A stretch of 8,851 bases of DNA from an uncultured Eubacteriales bacterium (GCA_902803675.1 CADCQZ010000046.1:1-8851), one strand, 5' to 3'; positions 1 to 7,294 are shown, counted from the first letter of the stretch. Made by a program: numbers and translations. The notes: generated by a model from the sequence alone, not told the origin.

Positions 1-101
1 CGGCGCTTGGCAAAGCATTGAAGGAAGGCGTATCGATCCGGCAGGCGTCCAGGCTGACGGGGATCAGCATCGGTGTGATACGCAGGATCGTCCATAATTG
101 A
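1..101 (+). CDS. Serine recombinase/resolvase, C-terminal end only (5' part outside window)
   Basis: The open frame that enters at the left edge ends at TGA 99-101. Its last 32 residues include SIRQASRLTGISIGVIRRI, which has the pattern of the C-terminal helix-turn-helix of small serine recombinases (resolvase/invertase family). There an SIRQ-type first helix and a TGIS turn lead into the DNA-recognition helix. This part would bind the recombination site. The catalytic serine domain lies outside the window, so it is unknown whether the gene is intact or a remnant of a mobile element. The next gene starts 55 bases downstream. The family call rests on this short tail alone and should be held with moderate confidence. 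Confidence 0.7.
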   Translation, partial: ALGKALKEGVSIRQASRLTGISIGVIRRIVHN

Positions 102-156
102 GACAGAGAACCTTCAGACAACGTTTTTCAAATCTCGAAAAAGAGGCATTGTTGAT

Positions 157-2265
157 ATGATGAAAAAACTGCTCATCCCCCTCCTGATGCTGGCGGCCTT
201 CGCCTTTGCCGCCGGGGCGGAAGAGTTTTATTTCGACAACAGTCTCTCCGTTAACGGTTTCCCCGTGTCCTCCCAGGATCTGGGGGCCGGAAAGGGCGGC
301 ATGTTCCCGGTGTATTCGGCGCCCTTTACTTCCGCCTGGCGGGGCGCGCAGGGCAAGGCCCAGGTGAGCACGAAGGGGGATATATGGCTGATCGCCGTCT
401 CTCCCGATCGGGAATGGTCCCTGGTGCGCTACAAGGTGTCCCGCACCGCGGGCCGCGTGGGCTGGATCCACACGGCGGGGATGAAACAGGTGTGGGCGGA
501 AGACGCGGACTACGATCTCATTTTCATGCCGGAGTGCGTGCTGCTCCGGGCCGTGCGGGATGTGGCCCTGACGGACGACCCCCTGGGAGAAAAGCGGGTG
601 ATAAGGACCCTCAGGGCCGGGGACACGGTGATCGGCCTGACGGGCGTGCTGAAGGGCAATGACCTATCCCTGGCTTATGTGGAGACACAGGTGCGCGGCG
701 CGCCCGCGTACCTGTTCGGGGACAGGGCCGCTTTTGAGCCCGTGCCCGTCACCCGTTTTGAGGACGGGGTGCTCACGGTGGAAGAGGGCGTCACCCATCT
801 GGGGAGCCTGTACCGGTACGTGTTCGACGATGAGGGCACGGTCACGGGCGTGGACGGGCCGGAGCTTCGGCCCCGCATGATCCGCTGCCCGTACCTGGAC
901 GCCTGGATCGACGAGAACGGGGACATGGCCCGCGAGGTATCCCTGCCGTCCACCCTCGAATTTATCGGCTGGGATGGGCTGGGCAGCTGGTATCTTAATG
1001 AGCTGCGCCTGCCGGAGGGCCTCCGGACGGTGAAAAAGGACGCGTTCATCGGCGGCACCATCGGCGAGATCATCGTGCCCGCGTCCCTTTCGGACGGGGA
1101 GGGCCTCATCGGATCCAACAATGAATACTTTACGGTGGGGCGCTACACGGTATCGGAGGGCAATCCCGCCTACAGGGATCTTGACGGCATCCTGTTCGAC
1201 ACGAAGGGCACCCTGCTGAGCTATCCCGCCGGGCGGAAGGACACCCACTTCGACGTGCCCGCGGGCACCGCGGCCATCGGGGACGGGGCTTTCGCGAGCA
1301 GCTCGATGGAGATCCCCCTGGAGACGATCTCCCTGCCCCTGGGGCTCAAGTCCATCGGCCGGAAGGCGTTCTCGGGCTGCGGGCGGCTCATGAGCCTGAC
1401 CGTGCCCCTGACGGTCAAGACCATCGACCCCACGGCGTTCTACAACTGCGTGTCCCTGGAGCGTTTGAGCCTGCCGGAGGGCTTCACCGCCCTCAAGAAC
1501 GACGGGCAGGACTTCTGGGTCCGCTTCAATGACTTCACCCACTACAACGGTGACAACGGGCAGACCGGCATGAACGGGGATCCCGGCGAAGGCCACGCCT
1601 TCTTTTCCGGTTACTTAAGGGGAAAAGACGGCTCCGGCGTGGTCAGGATCTACCGCGGGGCGGAGGACGAGGATCCCTCCTGGATCACGGACGACGGCCT
1701 CATGGCGGATTTCCGCGGGACCGACGAAAAAACGGGCCGGTTGGTGATCAATCCCTGGACCATCCGGGACCTGCCGGACACCCTCAGCGGGAGCGACGCG
1801 CTCTACGCGGAGCCGGAGGACCTGGTGCCCACCGCGGGGCCGTGCCTGTTTTCTTACGCGTCCGTCACGCCCGGCCCGGGCATCCTGGACGCGGTGACGG
1901 GGGAAACGCTGCCCTTTGACCGGGTGCGGGATTCGGGGTATTATTGGGGCAGCCTTATGAACGTCTATCTCGGGGAGGGCGATGACTGGCGCGCGGCCTG
2001 CGTGTTCATCGGGGACAGCGCCCTGACGCTCAGGCGGGAGCGCACCGGGGATGACAGGGCCCTGGGCATCCTCGTATCAAAAAGCCCCCGGGCCGCGGTG
2101 TTCCTCACGGACGCGGAGGGGAACGCGGCAGCGGAGGTGTTCTCCGGGGAGCAGGCGGAACTGCTGGAGGAAAAGGACGGGCGGTGCCTCATCCGCTGCG
2201 CCTTCGGCACGCACTGGGTGGACCGGGACTGCCTGAGGATCGTGGACCAGGCGGAGCCCGAATAA
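157..2265 (+). CDS. Secreted BspA-type leucine-rich repeat protein with SH3-like domains at both ends
   Basis: This 702-residue protein starts with a signal peptide: KK at 3-4, a hydrophobic core at about 5-19, and probable cleavage after AGA near residue 21. Residues about 49-110 look like a bacterial SH3-like module ending in GRVGWIHTAGMK. Residues about 126-196 look like a second, weaker one. The BspA/LRR_5 region spans about 205-446, with the typical NPAYRDLDGILF segment (336-347) and the repeats AFSGCGRLMSLTVP (404-417) and AFYNCVSLERLSLP (427-440). Residues about 450-620 match no domain I recognise. Residues about 623-696 look like a final SH3-like module with a GTHWVDRDCLRIV ending. 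No LPxTG-type signal or C-terminal membrane anchor is present, so it is either released or held by the SH3 modules. BspA-type LRR proteins commonly mediate adhesion or binding; the ligand here is unknown. AGAGG at 142-146 sits 10 bases before ATG 157, which favours this start over the adjacent ATG at 160. Confidence 0.8.
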   Translation: MMKKLLIPLLMLAAFAFAAGAEEFYFDNSLSVNGFPVSSQDLGAGKGGMFPVYSAPFTSAWRGAQGKAQVSTKGDIWLIAVSPDREWSLVRYKVSRTAGRVGWIHTAGMKQVWAEDADYDLIFMPECVLLRAVRDVALTDDPLGEKRVIRTLRAGDTVIGLTGVLKGNDLSLAYVETQVRGAPAYLFGDRAAFEPVPVTRFEDGVLTVEEGVTHLGSLYRYVFDDEGTVTGVDGPELRPRMIRCPYLDAWIDENGDMAREVSLPSTLEFIGWDGLGSWYLNELRLPEGLRTVKKDAFIGGTIGEIIVPASLSDGEGLIGSNNEYFTVGRYTVSEGNPAYRDLDGILFDTKGTLLSYPAGRKDTHFDVPAGTAAIGDGAFASSSMEIPLETISLPLGLKSIGRKAFSGCGRLMSLTVPLTVKTIDPTAFYNCVSLERLSLPEGFTALKNDGQDFWVRFNDFTHYNGDNGQTGMNGDPGEGHAFFSGYLRGKDGSGVVRIYRGAEDEDPSWITDDGLMADFRGTDEKTGRLVINPWTIRDLPDTLSGSDALYAEPEDLVPTAGPCLFSYASVTPGPGILDAVTGETLPFDRVRDSGYYWGSLMNVYLGEGDDWRAACVFIGDSALTLRRERTGDDRALGILVSKSPRAAVFLTDAEGNAAAEVFSGEQAELLEEKDGRCLIRCAFGTHWVDRDCLRIVDQAEPE

Positions 2266-2281
2266 AGAGGGGGATCATGAG

Positions 2282-3328
2282 ATGACACGCCGTATTTTCG
2301 CGCTGCTTTTGACCGCGGTGCTTCTTTTGTCCGGAACTTTTTCCGCCCTGGGGGAGAGCGGTTCCTATTCCCAGATCAACCAGTCCCTCGCGCCGGATGA
2401 CGCCTGGCGGCGCGTGGTCACGGACACGTCGGCCTTTGCCCTGGGGGACGTAAAGCCCCTGGAGGGGGAGGACGGGCTCTTCATCGGCGGCTGGGGCACC
2501 TATCCCAGCATCGACGGCTCCACCGTGTGCGTGCCCCTGGCCATGGAGCTGGCGCGCCAGTGGCTGGGCCTGGAAGAGGGAGACCTGAACGGCTTCGTCA
2601 ATTTCTCCACCACGCCCTACGCCTATGACCGCCTCATCCACGGCAAGGCCGATCCCATGGTGACCATCCCCTCCCGGGGCGTGACCATGGATCCGGATCA
2701 TCCCGTGGACATCGTGCTGGGCACCGGGCCCAACGCCGACGAGAGGCAGGCGGCCCTGGACGCGGGGAAGGACCTTATTTTGGTGCCGGTGTGCTATGAC
2801 GCCTTCGTGTTCCTGGTCAACGGGGAGAACCCCGTGGACAGCCTCACCGTGGATCAGATCCGCGGCATCTACACCGGCGCGATCCCCCTGTGGGACATGG
2901 TGGGCGGTGAAAAGGGCCTGAGGATCGACGCCTACCAGCGGCCCCACGGCAGCGGCAGCCAGACGGCCATGGAGGCGATGGTGATGGACGGCTTCGCCCT
3001 CACCGCCGCGAAGGCAAACTATATCAGCGACGGCATGAGCGACCTGATCGCCCAGGTGGGCAGCTACGACAATGCCCGCAGCGCCATCGGCTACAGCTAT
3101 CTGTACTACGTGGACGCGCTCTACAAGTCCGGCAAGGTGAAGGTGCTTTCCCTGGACGGTGTATCGCCCAGCCCGGAAAACTTGCGCAGCGGGGCCTATC
3201 CCTTCACGGTGTACTATTACGCGGTGTATGACGCCGGGAACGAAAACGCGGCGGCCTTCGCCGACTGGCTCATCTCAGACGAGGGCCAGGCGTGTGTTCA
3301 TCAGGCGGGATACGTGACCCTCCGGTGA
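2282..3328 (+). CDS. Secreted PstS-like periplasmic-type substrate-binding protein
   Basis: This 348-residue protein has a Sec signal peptide (RR at 3-4, hydrophobic core about 5-22, probable cleavage after SALG near residue 24). There is no lipobox cysteine, so it is not a classical lipoprotein. The fold follows the PstS/PBP-like family. SIDGST at 76-81 begins a ligand-binding segment. VPVCYDAFVFLVN (168-180) followed by LTVDQIRGIYTGAIPLWDMVGG (188-209) is the typical domain-crossing region. RPHGSGSQT (220-228) matches the R-x3-S-G-T/S anion loop, with R220, S224 and S226 as likely ligand contacts. The second aspartate of the family's VDxxxSD segment is not evident near VDIVLGTG (142-149), so phosphate specificity is uncertain. 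No pstCAB transporter genes are in view. The gene lies 16 bases after the LRR gene, with AGAGGGGG at 2266-2273 eight bases before ATG 2282. An upstream ATG at 2277 stops after two codons. Co-expression with the LRR protein is likely. Confidence 0.8.
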   Translation: MTRRIFALLLTAVLLLSGTFSALGESGSYSQINQSLAPDDAWRRVVTDTSAFALGDVKPLEGEDGLFIGGWGTYPSIDGSTVCVPLAMELARQWLGLEEGDLNGFVNFSTTPYAYDRLIHGKADPMVTIPSRGVTMDPDHPVDIVLGTGPNADERQAALDAGKDLILVPVCYDAFVFLVNGENPVDSLTVDQIRGIYTGAIPLWDMVGGEKGLRIDAYQRPHGSGSQTAMEAMVMDGFALTAAKANYISDGMSDLIAQVGSYDNARSAIGYSYLYYVDALYKSGKVKVLSLDGVSPSPENLRSGAYPFTVYYYAVYDAGNENAAAFADWLISDEGQACVHQAGYVTLR

Positions 3329-3343
3329 GGGTAAAAACAGGGT

Positions 3344-3350
3344 AAAGGAG
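3344..3350 (+). promoter_or_regulatory. Ribosome binding site that fixes a TTG start
   Basis: AAAGGAG lies exactly 8 bases before TTG 3359-3361. This is ideal spacing and supports the TTG rather than the in-frame ATG at 3383, which would remove the ITKTDF segment that normally opens this protein family. Confidence 0.75.
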
Positions 3351-3358
3351 CGGCGGCA

Positions 3359-4057
3359 TTGGGTATCACCAAAACGGATTTCATGCGGGGCATGCAGTGC
3401 CCGCGGATGCTCTGGCTGGACAAGCACAAGCCCTCATTGAGGGTGATCCCGCCGGAGACACAGCAGCTTTTGGACGCGGGCAATGATTTCGGAGACCGGG
3501 CCATGGGGATGTTCGGGCCCTACGAGGAGATGACGGTGTACCGCCCGGGCACGAAGATCCCGGACAAAAAGAAGATGGTGGAGCGCACGAAGGAGCACCT
3601 CCTCAGGGGCACGGACGTGATCTGCGAGGCGGCCTTCATGGATTACAACAACTACTGCGCCGCCGACATCCTCAAAAAGACCGGCACGGGCTACGACCTC
3701 TACGAGGTGAAGAATACCGCCGAGGTGCGGGAGCAGTTCGTTTTGGACGCGGCCTTCCAGTGGTACATCATCGGGCGCTGCGGCGTAATGGTGGGGAAAG
3801 TGTTCATCGTGACCCACGGGCCGGACGAGGAGCATCCCTTCGTGCCGGTGGAGATCACGGATCGGGCGCGGGCGTATCTTGAATGGGTGGGGGACCATAT
3901 CTGGGACCTGAACCGGCAGTGGAAGCTCAAGGACGAGATCATGACGCCGCCGGGGGAGCAGTGCGCGGATCCCTATCCCTGCTGGTACTATGACCACTGC
4001 CATGGGACGGAAGCGACTTTGCTGGATTTCATTTCGGAAGCGGAGGAGGAGACCTGA
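3359..4057 (+). CDS. Stand-alone Cas4-like PD-(D/E)XK nuclease with Fe-S cysteines (DUF2779 N-terminal type)
   Basis: This 232-residue cytoplasmic protein resembles the N-terminal nuclease half of DUF2779 proteins, relatives of RecB/Cas4 nucleases. It opens with ITKTDFMRGMQCPRMLWL, containing C14. The nuclease core is visible as D103 in AADIL (motif II), E116 and K118 in YEVKNT (motif III) and Q134 in DAAFQWY (RecB Q motif). Near the end, the spacing C202-x5-C208-x5-C214 with an ADPYP/WYYDH filling resembles the family's Fe-S signature. Together with C14 it would supply four cluster ligands, as in Cas4 and AddB. The expected activity is metal-dependent DNA cleavage, probably exonuclease. DUF2779 proteins are usually much longer because a second, RNase H-like domain follows; here the frame ends and the next gene begins at once. 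No cas genes or CRISPR repeats are in the window. The start is TTG. The stop overlaps the next ATG by one base (TGATG), suggesting translational coupling. Confidence 0.8.
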   Translation: MGITKTDFMRGMQCPRMLWLDKHKPSLRVIPPETQQLLDAGNDFGDRAMGMFGPYEEMTVYRPGTKIPDKKKMVERTKEHLLRGTDVICEAAFMDYNNYCAADILKKTGTGYDLYEVKNTAEVREQFVLDAAFQWYIIGRCGVMVGKVFIVTHGPDEEHPFVPVEITDRARAYLEWVGDHIWDLNRQWKLKDEIMTPPGEQCADPYPCWYYDHCHGTEATLLDFISEAEEET

Positions 4058-5292
4058 TGGACTATAAAATGATCGCCATGGTCGTGATGACGGCCGTGTT
4101 CGTTTACGGGATGCTTTTGGAGGAGCTGCGCCGGCTCAGCGCGATGAACCCCGTGCCGGAGAACGTGCGGGACGTGTACGACGATGAGAGCTACCTCACC
4201 TGGCGGCGCTACCACGGGGAGAAGGTGCGCTGGGGCATGGTCGCCAAGGCCGTTTCCTATCTGGTGGAGATGGCCCTTATCGCCGCGGACCTGTACGCGC
4301 GTTTCGCGTCCCTCTTTCCGGATACGGACTTCATGCGCCTCTTCGGCGTGCTGCTCTTAAGCGCCCTGGGCGGCCTTATATCCCTGCCCCTGGAGTATTA
4401 CGACACGATGGTGATCGAGGAAAAGTACGGGTTCAACCGCGCCACGAAAAAGACCTTCTTCCTGGACCAGGTGAAGAATTTCGTGATCAGCCTCGTGCTC
4501 ATCACCCTGATCGCCTCGCTGCTCATGGGGATCCACAAGGCCCTGGGGGACCTGATGGTCCCGGTCTTCGCCGCGGCCATGACCGTGCTGATGCTGGGCT
4601 TTACCTTCCTGTACCCCGTGTTCAGCCGGGTGTTCAACAAGTTCACGCCCCTGGAGGACGGGGAACTGAAGGAACAGCTGACCGCCCTGATGGACCGGCA
4701 CGGCTACAGCGTGCGGGCCATCCAGGTGATGGACGCGTCCCGCCGCACCAGCAAGTCCAACGCCTATTTCACGGGTTTCGGCAGGATGAAGACCATCGTG
4801 CTCTACGACACCCTGGTGGCGGCCATGGACACGGACGAGATCTGCGCGGTGTTCGCCCACGAGATGGGGCACGGCCTTCATCACGATACCCTCAAAAACC
4901 AGATCCTGTCCTTCTTCCAGATGCTCATCCTGGGCGCCCTGGCCCTGTGGACGCTGAGTTCCCCGGAGGTGTTTTCATCCTTCGGGTTCGACCGGGTCAA
5001 CTACGGCTTCGCGGTGATCCTGATCATGAGCGTGGAATACGCCCTGATCGCGCCGCTGGTGGGGCTCATCGCGTCCTTTATGTCCCGGCGGGCCGAGTAC
5101 CGGGCGGACGCCCAGGCGGCGAAGGAAGGGTACGCCGCCGCCCTGGTCTCCGGCCTTAAAAAGCTGAGCCGGGCGAACTTTTCCGACCTGGCGCCGCACC
5201 CGCTGCTGGTGAGGCTCGAGTATTCCCATCCCACATTGAGCCAGAGGATCGCGGCGCTGGACGCGCTCAAAGATAAGGAGGAGAAAAAATGA
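4057..5292 (+). CDS. M48-family (Ste24/CaaX-type) membrane zinc metalloprotease
   Basis: This 411-residue integral membrane protease has both M48 parts. The N-terminal M48_N region has membrane segments at about 6-20, 62-80, 94-112, 142-160 and 166-188, and the Ste24 signature EKYGFNRATKKTFFLDQVK (122-140). The conserved FNKFTPLEDGEL (193-204) follows. The catalytic domain has HEMGH at 268-272, giving H268 and H272 as zinc ligands and E269 as the catalytic base. The third ligand is probably E347 in RRAEYRAD. Hydrophobic stretches at about 283-300 and 317-340 flank the site. HPTLSQRI (391-398) near the end matches the usual HP-x-x-x-x-RI closing motif. The length fits the family. Bacterial homologues are generally thought to cleave membrane or misfolded proteins, since CaaX prenylation is absent from bacteria; the substrate here is unknown. 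A GGAGGAG site at about 4042-4048 precedes ATG 4057. Confidence 0.92.
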   Translation: MDYKMIAMVVMTAVFVYGMLLEELRRLSAMNPVPENVRDVYDDESYLTWRRYHGEKVRWGMVAKAVSYLVEMALIAADLYARFASLFPDTDFMRLFGVLLLSALGGLISLPLEYYDTMVIEEKYGFNRATKKTFFLDQVKNFVISLVLITLIASLLMGIHKALGDLMVPVFAAAMTVLMLGFTFLYPVFSRVFNKFTPLEDGELKEQLTALMDRHGYSVRAIQVMDASRRTSKSNAYFTGFGRMKTIVLYDTLVAAMDTDEICAVFAHEMGHGLHHDTLKNQILSFFQMLILGALALWTLSSPEVFSSFGFDRVNYGFAVILIMSVEYALIAPLVGLIASFMSRRAEYRADAQAAKEGYAAALVSGLKKLSRANFSDLAPHPLLVRLEYSHPTLSQRIAALDALKDKEEKK

Positions 5293-7094
5293 GCTTCAGT
5301 CAGGAAGATATCCGCTTCATCCGTTCCCGGGTGGAAGAGACCCTGGGGCGCCCGGTGCCCGAAAATGTGACCGTTAAAGAAGGGGAAGGCCTCACCGTCA
5401 CCCTGGGGCCGGAGGGTGCCGTGATCGCGGCGGAGAGCCGCGCGGCCCTGGCGAGGGGATTAACTCATCTGGCCCGGGCGGCGGCCGAGGGGCGGAAGGA
5501 AGTCCGTATCAGGGAGAAGCGGCATTTTGAGCACTGCGGCCCCTATCTGGACCTGAGCCGCAACGGGGTGATGACGGTGGACGCCGTCAAGAAATACATC
5601 GACTTCAGCGCCTGCCTGGGGCTGGACATGGCGGTGCTGTACACCGAGGACACCTACGAGGTGCCCGGGTATCCTTATATGGGGTATCTGCGCGGGCGGC
5701 TCACGGGGGATGAGTGGCGCGCCATCGACGAGCACGGTGCCAGGATGGGCGTGGAGGTCATCCCCAGCATGCAGGCCCTGGGCCATATGGAGAACTTTCT
5801 CCAGTGGCGGGGATGCGACGCCCTCCGGGACCAGGAGGACATCCTGCTGGCGGACAGCGAGGAGACCTTCGCCTTCCTGGAGGCGGCGGTCAGGGCTCTC
5901 AGGGGATATGTGCGCACCGGCACCCTCTTCATCGGCATGGATGAGGCGGAGACCGTGGGCCTGGGGAAATACTACCAGCTGCACGGGGCGCGGGACAGGT
6001 TCTCCATCCTGGAGCGCCATCTGAGGCGGATGATCGGCATCTGCGAAAAATACGGCTTCAAGCCCGTGATCTGGAGCGACATGTTCTACAAGCTGGGCAG
6101 CCCCAGCGGGAAGTACTACGACAAGGACAACGACATCCCCGACGAGGTGGTCGCATCGCTGCCCCGGGCGGAGATGTGCTACTGGGACTACTACCACATG
6201 GAGGAGGACTGGTACGACCGGATGCTCAAAGGCCACGAGCGCTTCGGGCCGGACACGTCCTTCGCCGGCGGCATCTGGACCTGGAGCGGCTTCCTGCCTC
6301 ATCCGGGCCGCACCCGCGCCACGATGGAGCCCGCCCTGCGGGCCTGCCTCAGGCACGGTACCAAACGGGTGACGGCCACCATGTGGGGGGACGACGGATC
6401 GGAGACCAGCCCCTTCCTGGCCCTTCATCAGCTGCCGCTGTTCAGCGAGGCGTACTGGCGGGGCGAGGTCCCGGGCGCGGAGGAAGTAGGCGCGATCGGC
6501 GCTTTCCTCACCGGCCTGAGCGCCGAGGCCTACGAGAGCTTCGACCTGTTCTATCCCGATGACGGGGACGACCGGGTGGGCAAGGCCCTGATCTGGTGCG
6601 ACCCGATGTATCCCATCGGGCCGGAGCCGGGCAAGACCGCTGCGGCCGGGGAGAGGGCCCGGAAGGCGCTCCGTATCCTTGAGAAGGAGCCGGACCGGGA
6701 CGATGTCCTTTACGCCCGGGCGCTCTTTGAGGTCTGCGCCCTGAAGGCCGATCTGATGCCCCGTATCGCCGAAAAGTACCGCGCGGGCGACCGGGCGGGG
6801 ATGCGGGCCCTGGCGGAGACGGAGGTGCCCCGCCTTAAAATGTGCTATGATGAGCTTATAAAACGGCACCGCGTCATCTGGGAGCAGGCCTATAAGCGCA
6901 ACGGCTGGGAAGTGATGGCCTTAAGGTACGGCGCGGTCGGGGGCCGCCTGGAGGACGTGGGCCTCGCCCTTAAACGCTGGGCCGACGGGGAGCTCAAGAT
7001 CCTGTGCGAGCTCGAGGAGGAGCGCCTGGATCCCGCCCGGGCCCGGGGGAACCAGTTCTACCGGGCGCTGGTGAGCCCCATGTTCAACCAGTGA
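5289..7094 (+). CDS. GH20 beta-N-acetylhexosaminidase, cytoplasmic type
   Basis: This 601-residue glycoside hydrolase should release terminal beta-linked GlcNAc or GalNAc by the substrate-assisted GH20 mechanism. The catalytic pair is D218-E219 in FIGMDEAETVGLG (214-226): the aspartate orients the substrate acetamido group and the glutamate is the acid/base. Aromatic and acidic residues expected to line the pocket are visible in IWSDMFY (261-267), CYWDYY (297-302), GGIWTWSG (327-334) and MWGDDGSE (365-372). Residues about 1-75 form the small N-terminal GH20b-like domain, about 80-395 the TIM barrel, and about 396-601 a helical C-terminal domain. There is no signal peptide, so it probably acts inside the cell on imported oligosaccharides or recycled wall fragments. 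The arrangement recalls the GcnA/GH20C type of streptococci. Its ATG overlaps the protease stop by four bases (ATGA) and is preceded by AAGGAGGAG near 5275-5283. Confidence 0.9.
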   Translation: MSFSQEDIRFIRSRVEETLGRPVPENVTVKEGEGLTVTLGPEGAVIAAESRAALARGLTHLARAAAEGRKEVRIREKRHFEHCGPYLDLSRNGVMTVDAVKKYIDFSACLGLDMAVLYTEDTYEVPGYPYMGYLRGRLTGDEWRAIDEHGARMGVEVIPSMQALGHMENFLQWRGCDALRDQEDILLADSEETFAFLEAAVRALRGYVRTGTLFIGMDEAETVGLGKYYQLHGARDRFSILERHLRRMIGICEKYGFKPVIWSDMFYKLGSPSGKYYDKDNDIPDEVVASLPRAEMCYWDYYHMEEDWYDRMLKGHERFGPDTSFAGGIWTWSGFLPHPGRTRATMEPALRACLRHGTKRVTATMWGDDGSETSPFLALHQLPLFSEAYWRGEVPGAEEVGAIGAFLTGLSAEAYESFDLFYPDDGDDRVGKALIWCDPMYPIGPEPGKTAAAGERARKALRILEKEPDRDDVLYARALFEVCALKADLMPRIAEKYRAGDRAGMRALAETEVPRLKMCYDELIKRHRVIWEQAYKRNGWEVMALRYGAVGGRLEDVGLALKRWADGELKILCELEEERLDPARARGNQFYRALVSPMFNQ

Positions 7095-7110
7095 GTCTCC
7101 CCGGCAGGGC

Positions 7111-7157
7111 GATGGTAAGACGATGGTAAGACGTTGGTAAGATACCTGGTAAGACGT
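7111..7157 (+). repeat. GGTAAGA direct-repeat cluster 1 (four copies, 11/11/12-base period)
   Basis: GGTAAGA occurs at 7114, 7125, 7136 and 7148. The first two units are identical 11-mers (GATGGTAAGAC); the third (GTTGGTAAGAT) and fourth (ACCTGGTAAGAC) are diverged. The period is close to one DNA helical turn, so the copies would face one side of the helix, as in protein-binding iterons. The cluster begins 16 bases after the GH20 stop. Its function is unknown. Confidence 0.85.
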
Positions 7158-7160
7158 CAA

Positions 7161-7286
7161 ACCCCAGTGATATCAACGGTTATCCCCTTTATCTTACCAA
7201 CATTACCGGGAAATAAAGAATTATATGAATGTAAAAGCAACGGGTGTATCTGTGACACTGTGACTTTTAAAAAGTTTAAAAATGTT
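7161..7286. other. AT-rich non-coding block between the two GGTAAG clusters
   Basis: This stretch is visibly richer in A and T than the GC-rich coding DNA on both sides and contains no credible gene. It holds reverse-orientation copies of the repeat core (CTTACC at 7193-7198 and ATTACC at 7202-7207). It also holds TATAAT on the minus strand (7220-7225), which has no good -35 partner, and the A/T run TTTTAAAAAGTTTAAAAAT at 7265-7283. A site for protein binding, DNA opening or a small RNA is possible but unproven. Confidence 0.55.
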
Positions 7287-7294
7287 GGTAAGAT
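7191..7294. repeat. Perfect 14-base inverted repeat with a 76-base loop
   Basis: ATCTTACCAACATT at 7191-7204 is the exact reverse complement of AATGTTGGTAAGAT at 7281-7294. The right arm is the start of the second GGTAAG cluster. Transcribed RNA could form a stem with a large loop; as DNA, the arms could be opposed protein-binding sites. The pairing is seen directly; its role is not. Confidence 0.8.
7250..7264 (+). repeat. CTGTGAC direct repeat, two copies at 8-base period
   Basis: CTGTGAC occurs at 7250-7256 and again at 7258-7264. The 8-base period equals that of the nearby GGTAAG cluster 2. It may belong to the same protein-binding array. Confidence 0.7.

Noticed and set aside
98..126. 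Promoter for the LRR gene with TTGAGA at 98-103 as -35
   Set aside because: No acceptable -10 hexamer lies 16-19 bases downstream; the bases there read ACGTTT.
664..1596. Minus-strand open frame (310 codons) opposite the LRR gene
   Set aside because: Composition is biased as in other antisense shadows, no motif is visible, and the plus-strand frame has clear BspA repeats.
3318..3331. Hairpin CCCTC-CGGT-GAGGG as a terminator after the PstS-like gene
   Set aside because: The stem is only 5 pairs, overlaps the stop codon and is followed by A residues and not T residues. The next gene starts 28 bases later.
3383..3385. In-frame ATG as the start of the nuclease gene
   Set aside because: It lacks a ribosome binding site at the right distance and would remove the conserved first residues, whereas TTG 3359 has AAAGGAG 8 bases upstream.
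5460..6869. Long minus-strand open frame (469 codons) opposite the GH20 gene
   Set aside because: It is a frame shadow in GC-rich DNA: the translation is rich in His, Pro, Gly and Arg, has no recognisable motif, and overlaps a well-supported GH20 gene.
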